Source: Pohlia nutans | Taxonomy: Eukaryota > Streptophyta > Bryopsida > Bryales > Mniaceae | DNA length: 64,000 nt | Assembly (NCBI GenBank): GCA_022496805.1 | Contig: CM040094.1 | Coordinates: 4,115,501 to 4,179,500 of the forward strand | Direction: 5' to 3' | Shown here: piece after piece, positions 12,456-24,269 of the stretch | Numbering within the stretch: the stretch's first letter is position 1 | Layout of the letters: each line of letters opens with the position of its first letter | Translations under genes and position numbers: made by a program | Notes under the pieces: model-generated | Seen by the model: the letters and a program-made list of their open reading frames with translations, nothing else | The model's database searches: none | Told to the model about the DNA's origin: nothing

Positions 12456-12698
12456 TTATATTTTTGTTTTCTTATGACCAAAACCATTCACCAGCACTAA
12501 CACAGCCCATGTGCTTGACGCAGTTTCATTCCTTTTTCATTTATAGGAAGTAAACAACGACACATTTCCTACTAGTGCCCGGTCGATCGATAGATTCTCA
12601 GGTTTGTGAAGATATCGTGCTAGCTCGCTCCTCAGCGTATCAAACTTGCTTGAGTTTGAGCTTGCTCGATCGATCGATCGATCGATCTGGGCAGTGCA

Positions 12699-15600
12699 AT
12701 GGGCGAAATGGGAAGTGGCTGGGGATTATTGATGCGAGAGACGAATATTATTGCGGTGCGGAACAGTGTGGTGGTGATCGGGGTGACGGTGGTGGTGATT
12801 GCGGTGGCGTTGCAGCTGCAGAAAATGCTGTGGAAACCGATGAAGATGAGGCGGATCATGGCGAAGCAAGGAATCGGAGGGGCGCCGTTCCGCATCCTGT
12901 TCGGGAACTTGATGGAATGCTTCCAGTTCGCCGCGCAGTTCCCGGAGGATTTGCATGTGCAGGACCATTACGATTCCACTCCCACTGTGTCTCCCATGTT
13001 CACTCTCTACTTTCCTCAACACGGTAATCAACTCTCACTGCTGCCCAGCTTTACTTAAATTCATTGATCTGGGTGCATTGCGGTCTGCACGGTGCACTGC
13101 ATCATTCCGGTACATTACCTTGCATTACATAGGCCTGCATTTGAATGTCGTGTTCTCCTTGTTTGTGGGAATTCATGCTTTTGAAATTTGCAAAGTTAGA
13201 GAGATAATTCCACAGTTATTCGGCCCCAAACTGAAGTTCGAACGTACATCATAGAGTTATTGTTTGTTGACCGAAATGACAAGTTATCTATATCGCCATA
13301 TTCGTTTCATTGGGAATTTCCACCAGGTTGGGACTCTTTGAAATCTACAACTAGTATAGAATTTTCCACTGAATCTATGGCAGTTGTAGATTTCAAAGAG
13401 TCCCAATATGACAAAAATTCCCAATGAAACGAACATGGCGATCTATGGTCTACGTAGATTTGCATTCTACAATGAATGCCATGTCTAGAAATTATTGGCA
13501 TTGGGTACACTGTTGGAATTGGGTGCTCCAACCTTAGAGTGTCTGAGAAGGGGTACCTTGCCATAACCTGAATTGGGATGTTTGTATGATGGACCTGTAG
13601 GAAAGTTTTTCCTGTACGAGTGGGGGTCCGAGACGCGGCTTGCATCCCGGGACCCAGACTTTGCCAGAGAAGTGCTGACAGTGAAGTATGCGGCCTTCAA
13701 GAAGCCCTACATGAATAGGTTCCTGGTTGGGGAGGTTTGTGGCCACGAATCCTTGGCTAACATCAGTGGCCACCAGCATGCCGCCCATCGTCGCATACTC
13801 AACCCTTTCTTTTTCTCTGAAGCACTCAAGGTAATGTAACTCCTTCATCAATTTTGTTCTATTGACGCAATTTAGAGCAACCAAAATTTTAGCATTCAAG
13901 TATGCAAAGCACTGAAACTGGGTCTCCTATGAATTCAAATTTCCAAACGTTCGTCAACAACAGTACCAACCTTGCAACTTTCTGTCAATATATCAAAATT
14001 AACATTTTTGAACCCTTAACCTGGACCAAGGATTCCTGGTTTTAAAATGACAACTCCAATAAATCATATGAAGTATGAAGTATGAAAAGAGTACTCCCTC
14101 TTTTCTAAAATATAAGACTCGTTAGAACACTGCTTCCAATGTTCAAAGGTGTACATTATTTTGTAACACCAGAGTCAATGAAAAAGATTACATGTGTTGG
14201 TAAAAAATAAATAATTATGAAGTAAAGAAAGTCTACATAGAACCTACTTTAAAATGTAAAATTAAAAGAACGTAACATGAGGCCCAATGCAATTTGGGCT
14301 TTTTGGTCCTTTAAAGGTTAAACAAAATGTGGTGATTCAGGCCATGGTGGACAGGATGGTGGAAGGGGGAACATCCGTGGTGAAGACATGGGAAGAGAAA
14401 GTGGCACAAGGAGGCGGGGTGGCGGATTTCGATGTACTCCCTGATGTGCACATTGCTTCAGGGAACGTTATTTCGCTCACTGCCTTTAGTAGTGATTTAG
14501 AGAAGGGGAGGAAAATCTATGAATGTCAGGCCAAGCTTGCGGCTCTCTTGGTTCAGGCCCTTGCCAAGCCCATCTTCTGGATTCCAGGTTACAGGTATGG
14601 AATGAGGCCTCTGTATTATCACTAGGAAGACCCCTCCTTAAATTACTAGGTCTGGCACGACCGTTCCAGCAATGGAATTGTCCAGGTTATGAGTGTGCTT
14701 GTGTACGTATATATTCTAAGAACATGCTTGTTTTACAGTATAGGGGTCTCATGATTTCCCTGTGTTGATTTCCCTGTGTTGATTTCCCTGTGAACGTCAC
14801 TTTTCCCTTTGAGCTTCAGAACTTGACACATGTTAAACTCAAAATCACAAAGAAAAGTGACACTCACGGGGGAATCAACAGAGGGGAACGATATGAGCTC
14901 CCTGTGCAAATGGGGAGGTTGTTGAGTAAGACAACCCTGGTTTGAATGGATGGGAAGAGATTGATGAAATCTTGCTAATATGAGCATTGATCGCCGGTTT
15001 GTTTTGCTTCTAAAACTCCAAATCTACATTCTTCCTCCAGCCCGGGTCTCTTGGTTAGGGCACTACAAGCAGAGGCATCATTTCTCACTTAGGAGGATTC
15101 TGTTCGTTGTTGCTTTTCACTGTGCACACTTATTCTACGTGACGAATTGCACTCACCAACCCCCAACCAAAATATTGGTGAGTGCGAAGCGGCGCCATTT
15201 GACTCACAGAGTGAAAAGTGACGCCTTCTCCTTGTAGTGGGGGTTAAAACATTAATTTAGAATTTGGTTGATGATGGGCAGGTTTCTTCCAACCAAGACA
15301 AACCGAGAGATAGCGCGTCTGAAAAGGACGATTCACGTTGTTCTGGATGACATTATTGGGGGAAGGAAGAGGGATTTTGAGAGCCGAAAATCGTATGGGG
15401 ATGACCTGCTGGGGCAAATGCTCATGGCGGCCGAGGGAGGTGACCCTAAAGCCTTCAACTTGGAATCCGTGTTCCGGAACACAGAGATGTTCTATTTTGC
15501 AGGGCAGGATACAGTGGCCAATGCTCTTGCCTACACTTTGCTCATGTTGGCTCGCCACCCCGAGTGGCAAGAGCGTGCTCGCCAGGAGGTCCGTGAGGTT

Positions 15601-16617
15601 TGTGGATCGTCCGGCGTATTCGATGCCGCCATGCTCAATCGTCTGAAAATTGTACGTTCTGTACAGACCCTGATTCTTGATCATCATGCTTCACATTCGT
15701 TAGGGCATTTCCAGCTATCACTACAAGGAGAAGGCGTCGCTTTTCACTCTTCTGTAAGTCAAACAGCGTCACTTTGCACTCACCAATTTTTTGGTTGGAT
15801 TTGGTGAGTGCGATTTGTCACGTGAGATAAACTTGTACAGTGAAAAGTGACAATAAACAGGATCCTCCAGAGTGAAAAATGACGCCTCTACTTGTAGTGT
15901 ATGTTTATCCCCTTAAAAACCTAGCTAGGATTCATGGTTTTAAAATGACAAGTTTAAACAAACATATTGTGAAGCAATAACTAACAAGTTTAACCAGACG
16001 CAATGTAGCTACTTGTTTATTGGGGTAATTTTATTTTTATTTTGGTCTTCTTTATTCCCCTTCTTGCAACTCCAAAAGAAGTTTGAGTAACTTCACCATA
16101 TTTACCCTCTTTTTTGTTTCGCTTTGTTTTTTGTAAGAGATTAAATAACTCAAGATTATCAATCATGCAGGTGGGGATGATAATAAACGAAACCCAACGG
16201 CTTTTCGTTGTCCTACCCAAGATACCCCGAGAAGCGAAGATGGATGTGCAAATTGGAAATCTTTTCATTCCCAAGGGGATGGTGATTGAAATAGCCGCAC
16301 AAGCCATGCATTTGGACGCGGCATTATGGGGAGAGGATGTGTTCCAGTTCAACCCGGAGAGGTTTGCGAACGGTGTGGCGAAAGCGTGTACCCACCCACA
16401 AGCCTTTTTGCCGTTCTCGGTGGGCTCCCGCTTTTGCATTGGCAACAATTTTGCCGTCATGGAGCTGAAAATCATGTTGGCCATGGTGCTGCAGCGGTTT
16501 CGCATCCATGTGTCCCCTGCTTATAAGCATCATCCCTACCTCCAGCTTGTCCAGCGACCCAAGTATGGTGTGCATCTTATATTGAAAGATGTCCATGTTG
16601 AAGATGTGCATGTCTGA
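12699..16617 (+). CDS. Cytochrome P450, CYP72-clan-like, 541 aa
   Basis: Five exons in agreeing phase: 12699-13023, 13601-13830, 14341-14594, 15282-15651 and 16171-16617 (stop TGA). The N-terminus has a hydrophobic anchor (residues about 20-42), then a basic stretch and a QGIGGAPF hinge, as in ER-anchored plant P450s. The I-helix oxygen-binding motif is AGQDT (exon 4), the K-helix ETQR and the PERF motif FNPERF (exon 5), and the haem loop FSVGSRFCIG supplies the Cys ligand. All diagnostic residues are present, so it is probably a functional monooxygenase using NADPH-P450 reductase. The GKFFLYEWG and HRRILNPFFF segments resemble the CYP72 clan; the substrate cannot be predicted. The start is the first ATG after a GATC-rich leader. 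MITEs occupy introns 3 and 4 and a long hairpin lies in intron 1. Confidence 0.88.
13294..13440. repeat. Long near-perfect hairpin in P450 intron 1
   Basis: Arms of 59 bases (13294-13352 and 13382-13440) pair at about 52 positions around a 29-base loop. It could be a MITE with no unique interior or a young small-RNA precursor; no target duplication was seen. Confidence 0.7.
14743..14902. mobile_element. Inverted-repeat MITE in P450 intron 3
   Basis: The left arm (from GGGGTCTCATGATTTCCC) pairs imperfectly with the right arm ending ATATGAGCTCCC. Inside, GTTGATTTCCCTGT is repeated in tandem and AACGTCACTTTTC pairs with GAAAAGTGACACT. No target duplication was assigned. Confidence 0.5.
15061..15239. 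mobile_element. CACTA-type MITE in P450 intron 3
   Basis: It begins CACTACAAG and ends CTTGTAGTG, with inverted arms of about 30 bases. The flanks are GGG on both sides (15058-15060 and 15240-15242), the three-base duplication of CACTA (EnSpm/CMC) elements. It is 179 bp long and non-autonomous. Confidence 0.75.
15719..15899. mobile_element. CACTA-type MITE in P450 intron 4
   Basis: Same family as 15061-15239: starts CACTACAAG, ends CTTGTAGTG, flanked by TAT on both sides (15716-15718 and 15900-15902). It sits about 70 bases after the exon 4 donor. Confidence 0.75.
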
Positions 16618-17384
16618 CCACAAGTGAAAGATGATCAAGTTTGAAGACGATTGCATAATTTGCCTTTCATAAATGATGAGGTAGAGAATCAAAGTGCATT
16701 TGACCTCCACACTCACCAAAACTAAAACATTGGGAAAACTACAGTAGAAATTCAATATTTGACTCAAAAAAGCTAATCCTTTGACAATGTCAGTGAGGAT
16801 TTCAGAGTTGGGTAAATCTTGGTATCATTTTTAAGATATTTGCCTAAACATGAATACTTGTATTGACTCCCGATAGCCAGAATCGTACCTCCAGGTGCTA
16901 ACGTCATCACCATTGATGCTACAAGTGATGCAACAAGACGTCCTGGGTTGACCATAACATTCAGTAGCCTTCCAAGAGGGTTTCATCCACCTTTATATAT
17001 AGAGTGACCAGGGATTTGTAATTGAATGAACCATTGAATCAAATAAAGAATTACAAATTAATATTCAAATGTGAATGAATTAACTAAACATTTGCAAAAC
17101 GTGGTTGAATTGTGATTGAATGAGTGCTTTCAATTACTATTCTCCATGGTAGATTGCTCTTGCTTAATACCCCTTGCCCTTATAGCTACTCATTTGATGT
17201 GTAATGTCCCAGATCATTTTGTTGGAGGGAGGCAGGAGTCACATGTAATGTCCCATATCATTTTGTTGGAGGGAGGCGGGAGTCACAAATGCTACTGAAT
17301 GTTTGTCACAAAAACTCTCGAACTGTTATCATATTATTGGAATGATTTATGGGCCCTTGCTTCCTCATCAATTAGCCATTTGGT

Positions 17385-18910
17385 AAACCCTTGGTCGAGA
17401 CAAATCTAAAGCAAAGGAATCCACAACCACCAGCTACTTTCGTACTTAATCCAATATTTGGTATACAAACAGCACTTTTCAATGTAAGAAGCAAATGGTT
17501 CGCATGTGTTCAATCATTCTAGTGACATAATTTGGAACCTTTGTTAATCATGTTTCTTACAACACAATCAATGAAATTGGCTCAAAGAAATTCCAAGCAA
17601 ACAAGTTGGACAATAACTTTGGGACGGAGGGAGTAGTACCGATTTGGATGTGTGTGTATATATATATAAAGAGTTCACTATCATAATCTTACAATTTAGG
17701 AACCTTTGTGCAATACATGTGGGATTTGATGAAAGGTTCTCTCTGAGACAGTGCAGCTAACGCTTCCCCACGCAAGCCCTATTTATCCCTTGAGTGCTCG
17801 GGGCAATTTAAGAGGGCAGGGACTTACCCCGGCGCCATCCTGTCTTCACATTACTTATGCTCAAGTATTTCTAAAAATTATGATCGAACCATTTGAATTG
17901 GGCACAATCTTCAGATCGTCAGTTTCATGCCTCCGTGACGATCCTTGCGAACACCTAGTAATCTACGAACTCAAGTGTTCACGTGTGGGGAGTTCGCAGA
18001 TTACTAGGTGTTCGAGAGGATCATCACGGAGCTTATATTTTGCGAATACCAATTTGTTCTGCCACATGTAAACATAAGTTAGTCGTTCATACCAGACAAT
18101 TGAGGTAGACACGCAAACAGACAAATCTTGTAAAAAAGAAAAAAAAACTTATCCTCAAATGACTACTCGGGACTTCTTGGGGGTTCGCAACAACAGATGC
18201 CGAACAGAAAAAGAAAAAACAGAGAAGCACGTTTAACTGTTCGATTCCAAAAATGACCAGACCGCGGTACAGCGCGATCTGATAAAGTGAAGGATCAAAT
18301 CCCTATTGGGACACTTATTCGACTCCACAGCACTCTTATCAACTGAGAAGCCAAACTTTATAGTGTCCCGTAACAAACACTTCAAAAGGATCAGTTGGCA
18401 AATCTCGCTGGTGTTTCTCCATGTAGCTCGAAAGCTCTTCAGAAACACGGACCAATTGCGATCATCACATCCAAAACAACAACGGCGACATATATGCTCA
18501 TATTCTATGGGTGTATAGTAGTCTGTCATGCCTTCGGCACTCAGTACGAGGAATTGTTAAAATCATAGCACATATGGACATTTCAAAAAATAGAGAGAAT
18601 CATCAGCGACTTAAATATCTGTAATCAGAAGCTTGCTTCATTTTGTTGCAGTATTTTCGTCATCACGTGAAACTTAAAAAACGCAACTGGATGGACGGGT
18701 CAGTTAAGAATGGATTATGCCTCAAGTTTTTAAGATCAGCGACGGTAAACCGCCTCGCACATCTAATTGAAGTCCTCATTCCCGTCCAAAAAACGACAAC
18801 GCAAGCACAAAAAAATTTGCAAAACAAGATGCAGCGGAAAATGAAAGACTACGACTCAATAAAAGACTCAGAAGGAGCAAGAGCCTTGCGGCGAGAAGGC
18901 TGAAAGGTGA
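17385..18910. repeat. Duplicated block, copy B
   Basis: Partner of 4660-7650, same orientation, about 13 kb away, lacking the 1.6 kb that includes the MITE at 6004-6806. At the missing site B reads straight from a segment matching 5230 to one matching 6815. It contains a hairpin that copy A lacks. Confidence 0.7.
17931..18031. repeat. 42 bp-arm hairpin inside duplicated block B
   Basis: The arms 17931-17972 and 17990-18031 match at 38 of 42 positions around a 17-base loop. The size is right for a plant microRNA precursor, but no expression evidence exists and the matching stretch of copy A (about 5090-5190) does not fold this way. Confidence 0.6.
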
Positions 18911-19182
18911 GCACCGAAAGAGATAAGTCGGGCGAGCTGAAAGACGAACTTATACGAAGAAAACCCTAAAATCGGAGACGACGGGTGGATGAAACCCTAG
19001 TGCGACTCTGTCAATGAGTAATGAATGTTACGCTGAATATCATCCATCTTTGTCGACGAACTAAGAATTAGGGGGGGGGGGTCTAATTTGAAACCGCCAA
19101 ATTAGAACCAGTTTCCAGTGGAATCTGGAATTGGAGGAGCCTTCCAGGTCGACTATGGGCAGCAGGTCAAAATAATTCTTAA

Positions 19183-19476
19183 CCCCTAAACGTTCCAGCG
19201 TCCAGAAACACGAACAGATTTGAAGCCTTGTAACTTTCTCATACAACCTCGGATGATTTTCATCCAAGTCACCTTTGAAAGCTTTTTAAATTCTTTACAA
19301 ATCTTTTGTGATGGAGAGTTGTTGATAATATTGGAGAGGCCTATGTCAAATATGTTGGGTAGATTTTATGCTTGCAATGGTCTTCTCATGTACACCTCGT
19401 GTACATCTGAGCTATGCTAATATCTACTTTTGAGACTAGAATCTACTATTGTACAAAGGATTGGTACGTTTAGGGA
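19183..19476. mobile_element. piggyBac-like MITE, 294 bp
   Basis: The ends CCCCTAAACGTTCC and GGTACGTTTAGGGA are inverted and sit between TTAA (19179-19182) and TTAA (19477-19480). Directly after the second TTAA another family end begins (CCCCTAAATGCCC), so a second copy abuts it. Confidence 0.7.
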
Positions 19477-21254
19477 TTAACCCCTAAATGCCCAAATGAC
19501 CATTTTTCGGTCTCTCCCCGAATCTAACGGGCTGCTCGGAATAAAAAAAGGTATTTTTTTGAAAAATAAAAAATATTTTAAAATACTACATCAAGTCTGC
19601 TTTTCAACCCAATTTGAATTATGGCAAGCCAAATTAAACTTCAACCGGGAGAATTTTTCAAAGTGATTCGCTTCAACATTGTCTCAGTGTTATAAAATTT
19701 GCTATTTGGGGAAAGTAATGATGATCCCTCCATCATTTCTTTTTCTTTTTTGAAGTTTACAATAGATAAACCAGATTTAACCCCGAGTAGTGCACTCGCA
19801 AAAAAATTATTAAACCATGTGAGAAAGAATGTAGGGTATTTTTTATTCATTTATGAGAAGATTTATACAATTCTTTCATATAATGAAGGACCTCTTCAAT
19901 TACAAAGTTGTGTGTATAAAATAACAAGGGTATCATATAATGCATCAATTTATCTAATTATTTTAATCTAAAATAGGATTGGGAATAGTAGGTAGAGAAA
20001 AAAATATTGAGGCAGAGGTATACAATGCATTTTATGGTGGTCAATGGATGAAAAACTATCCATTTTCAATCCATATTCACGAATGAAAAAGTTGAATGAC
20101 GAGGGTTTTAGGTGTTCTTTGCTTTGGACGTTGTATCTTTGGTTTTTGCCTAGGGTTGCTTGCGCCAATGCGGCGCTGCTTGTGAGGCGAGATTTGGTGT
20201 TAAAGTTCTTGACGTGCATTTTGTGGTTGTGTGTGGTTTCAGAGTTCTAGTAGTATACTTGTCGTTTTTGGAGTTCTAGTAGTAGAATCTTGGGACCAAA
20301 TATAAAAATTTTAAGGAACATAGGGTACCAGAAACTAGTTCACTTGTGACTTTATAAATACAAATAGGGTCATCTAAAGTGACAAATTTTAGATTTATCT
20401 GTATTGATAGGGTGTAAAGAATTCCAATTTTTTAAATAAACAACCCCATGATAAATACCCTTCCGTTGCAGATGGGTTATTAAATACATGTATGAGTGCC
20501 CTACCCAAGGAATTAACCAATCATGCTAAATTTATAACTTTAAAAGTGAAAATTAGAATTTATACAAATTTTCAAAGGTTAATGCTTATAAATTTATTAA
20601 AAAATGATCCAAAGTTATTTTTGAAAGTTTGATAGTCTAGATAATTTGTAGAGATGATGCCCTACATTTTGTCTATTGAACCAAATTTCATCAAACATAT
20701 GGAAGGCACATATTATAACACATCTATGTTTTGTTCAATATTCGTTGGGCTTTTAGAGGCAAAATCCTTCCAATCAAAGTTTTGGCACTATAGTGTCAGA
20801 CTTCAATGCCGTGGCACAATCATAATGGTCTAAATTTGGAAGGACCACTCTCCATTGCATGTATAGAGCACTGCTACAGTGCCAAAAAAAACCCTGCTTC
20901 GAATAGGTACATTTTAAAAAACTACAACATCCATAATGTGTTCACTAACATAGTTTTCATCCAAGTCTTAAATTTTTCTCCCACTACATCCTAAAAAATA
21001 CACCCTGAAATAATTATTTTTTCCTACTAGTGACTTTATGCTATTTTAAAAAATACTATAAACATAGGGTATTATAAGTGACCATGTATTATAGAAAAGT
21101 GCATTATGCAGTGTCAATTTTACCAAAAACATTAAAAAAAATAGATTTAAAAATATGAATTTTAGATTATTTAAAAAAAAAAGAGTCAACAATGTTTTGT
21201 CATTGTTTATTTGATTCATTCTCAACTCAACAGTGTTTCGTCATTGTTTATTTG

Positions 21255-21354
21255 ATTCAATAGTTCATTCAATTAGAAATCACTGCTCACTTTGTTTATA
21301 AAGGTGGATGAAACTTAAAAGGCAATCTCTTTGAAGGCTACTGAATGTTATGAA
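21255..21354. repeat. Inverted partner of 16952-17050
   Basis: Read in reverse this stretch gives ATAACATTCAGTAGCCTTC, then TTTCATCCACCTTTATA, then ATTGAATCAAATAAA, in the same order as 16952-17050. The shared stretch is about 95 bases. The two could be the ends of one 4.4 kb element or two separate MITE copies. The first motif alone also occurs near 55777. Confidence 0.55.
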
Positions 21355-21834
21355 CTATAATATTATATTGTGTTATTATATTATTATATTATACTACTTA
21401 TTTTTAAGGGTATTTTCGTACTACGAGTGTCATAGTTTGAAACAAAAAATTCGCATGTTGTAAAACAATCGATTTAATGGTGTAATATAATAAATAAGGA
21501 AAATATCAAAAATATTTTAATATTGTAAAATATAATCTTTTGGAATCTTCTAGCATCTTTCAAAATAATTTATATCATCTTGGAATATTTGAGAATATTC
21601 TTAGAATCTTCTTAAAATATTTATCTTTACGATCTAAGTTCCCCTAATAGTTTTAGATCTTTGTTATAGAATTTCAAAGCAATTAACATTAAAATCACAT
21701 TCTATATTTTTAGAATTCAAAAATTGGTATTATTGGTTATAATTGTATTTTTCATCATAGAAGAGAAACAAAATAGATGTACAAAATAGAACAACATTAC
21801 TTTTTTGGAATTGTAAAATTTGCAACACAAGACA

Positions 21835-22860
21835 ATGTAGAGGTGTTGTTTTTTTGAAAGTTCCCCTAGGTGGAGTTTAACTTGATTTGGCATCATTCAA
21901 ACTAAATTCAAAAGTATACTTGATTTCCTATTAGAAAATAAATTTAAAGTAAAGTATAGAAAATAAAGTATACAATTTAGAAAATAAAGTATACAATTTA
22001 AACGAACTTTCAAAATTTTAGTCTCAGGCAACTCATAAAAGGGGGCATTGACCGAAAAATGATCTGTAAAAGCATTACAAGTTAAATTGAGTTTAAAGAT
22101 AGACTTTCTTCAAACTCAATTTAACCTTCTCGATTAGAGGACCAATAAAAATTCAAATTTTTTTGAAACTTTTTCTAGGTACAGAAAATTGCATGCATGA
22201 TGTAGCGCAATTTTTTATAGAAAAAACCTTTCTTTACATTGCTAAAAACATACAAAGTTAGCTGAAAAATTAAACAAAAAACAACTCACAACTTTTGCAA
22301 TTTTGGCAAAAAAGAATCAAAACTTTTGAATTTTTTTCTACTATAGATATAGAAAAACTCTTGCATAATGTAGTGCAAAAAAATTTGGAAAAAAAGTTTT
22401 CTTTTACATGGCAAAAAAACTGCCAATGGTTACATTCATTTATAATTATTAAAAACATTATTGACTTACATCAAGAATTGTATGTAGTGTGGTGGTAAAG
22501 ACCAAGGTTTGAAGCTAGGAGGTCGTGCGTTTGAATCCGGTCATTGGCAATGGAGCCCCGGTACAATGTGGTGGGCCCCATTATGTTTTAGGCAGCCCTA
22601 GTAGTTTGACTGAGCAGTCAAAATTGTCCCCCGGGCAGTCCGAAATAATGTTCGAGTAGGGAAAAAAAATTGGATAGATTTCATAAATTTCACTGTGGAA
22701 TTTTATTTTATTTTATTTTTTGAAATGAAATTATTTTGACCAAATCAACAGTTTTGGAACAACAGATTTCAATTGAAAAATGACTAGGACAACGCGTCCT
22801 AATCAACTGCCGCGATCAATGTTTTCTTCTTAATACGGTTACAAGATTTTCAAGTAGTGC
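21835..22860 (+). repeat. Dispersed repeat R1 with a tRNA-like (SINE-type) motif
   Basis: About 1 kb recurs at 58500-59770, starting at AACACAAGACAATGTAGAGG. Near its 3' side, 22483-22500 (GTGGTGGTAAAG) resembles a Pol III A box and 22527-22540 (GCGTTTGAATCCGG) a B box, at tRNA-like spacing. No full cloverleaf forms, so it is not a tRNA gene; a tRNA-derived SINE head is the best reading. Confidence 0.45.
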
Positions 22861-24269
22861 TAGAAAATCAATAGCAAACTGAGTAAGATCAATACGAGTT
22901 GGAAGACACCAAGATCTAAAGCAAAAACAAGCGTCGTATGTGAGTCAAGCGCTCAAATCGTCATGGTTGAGTAGCTCGTCTATCTAGAGGTCAAACCAAT
23001 GTTTATGTCCAAACAACCCCACCTCAACGTTCTAGAGGATTGTCTTACCTCAACATCAGTCAATGATTGTTGGATGATGTAGACTTCCAATTTTATTGTC
23101 AACAAAAAGTTGAATAAAATTTAGTTTTTATGCAATTGCTTCATCTTCATGTCGTTTTGTGTATTATGTTTGTGTTTTTTCTTTTCTTTCCCTTTTCCAT
23201 GTTTTTTCCAAATAAATTGCATAAGCAAATTGCATTCATGGTTGAAGTCTTGAATCTGATCCATACATGTGATTTCTGAAGTGAAGAATGCGCTCACGAG
23301 TTCAAGGCTGTGCATTTTCCGGTTTGAAGAAGCAACCTAAGCTAGCTAGCTCTGCAACATAGTATTGTAGTGAGATGATAGTTTCATAGCCATATAAATA
23401 CTTATGTGCGTGTGACCGTGTGTATGTCAGTGTTTGTGAGTATATTTGTTTTAGTGTATTTAAATCGTCTTATTCTTCCAGTTATTTATTTCATATCTAT
23501 ATTCTTCTAGTGTAAATAGACATCATATATGTTAGCTCATTGTGAATAGATTGTAATAGAAATGCCGTACTTGATCTGCTGGTATGTGCACGCTATCATT
23601 TACAAGAGGCACGTGTCTAGTAGCTTTGGTGTGACTTTTTTCGTTATCTTCTTCTACAAGTTACAAATGTAATGTGCGTATACTCATATTGTCCATGTTC
23701 TGAGACCACACACAAATGATGCATTGCTTGTGAGTGGCCTTTGCTTCTCAATATCAAAAAATAAAATAAAAATGCGTGTTTAAAAGTCTACCTTGTACTA
23801 TACAATCTATATAGAACGTGCCGGTTTAATTCATTTATTGACATATTTGTCAGAATGATACTATATGTCATTAAACGACATTTGAACATCTACGCCCACG
23901 GCCAATTGGACAATTGGATTTGCACTTTGTCTGTCAATAGCGACAAGTTGTGTGTCTCAATTTGCTAAGTCGGTACAAAAAATTATATTTCATCAACATT
24001 AAAGAAGATATAGACACTGGGTAGGAATGCCATTACATGAACCAACATAGACGTAACAAGTGATTGTTTTGAAGAATCTTTAATATAATTATAGGATCTA
24101 ATTTGAAATCTAAATTGTAACTATACAATAATGGCATTCCTATAGATATCTAATCATAGCAAAACCTTTCACATATGATTGGAGGATTTTATTAAATTAT
24201 GTGCAAAAATTGAAAATAATTTAAATTCAATTAATTTTCATGTTCTTGCAATTAATAATTCTATGTTTT

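Larger units (their letters stand above)
4570..12698. other. Gene-poor, transposon-rich interval between the CHAT and P450 genes
   Basis: No open frame here looks like a host gene. The interval holds the A copy of a duplicated block (about 4660-7650), a TTAA-flanked MITE (6004-6806), a long-inverted-repeat element (7678-9020), a Tourist-like MITE (9887-10353), three copies of a MITE with GGCCCATTCACA ends, and degraded repeats of the P450 upstream sequence (about 9280-12690). The stretch 4570-4660 and the spacers between elements show nothing recognisable. A small hairpin of 10 bp arms lies at 9092-9118. Confidence 0.7.
9280..12698. repeat. Degraded copies of the P450 5'-flanking sequence
   Basis: Motifs just upstream of the P450 start (12577-12698) recur in order in earlier stretches at about 9280-9460, 11030-11380, 11715-12000 and 12040-12235. 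The shared motifs are CCCGGTCGATCGATAGATTC, CGTGCTAGCT, CTTGCTTGAGTTTGAG and runs of GATC. Each copy is broken by MITEs or deletions. This looks like repeated tandem duplication of a promoter and leader segment. Confidence 0.6.

Noticed and set aside
12575..13027. 150-codon frame overlapping P450 exon 1
   Set aside because: It lies in another frame of the well-supported P450 exon and shows no family features.
22483..22560. tRNA gene
   Set aside because: A-box-like and B-box-like motifs exist, but the acceptor and anticodon stems do not pair, so only a SINE-like relic is supported.
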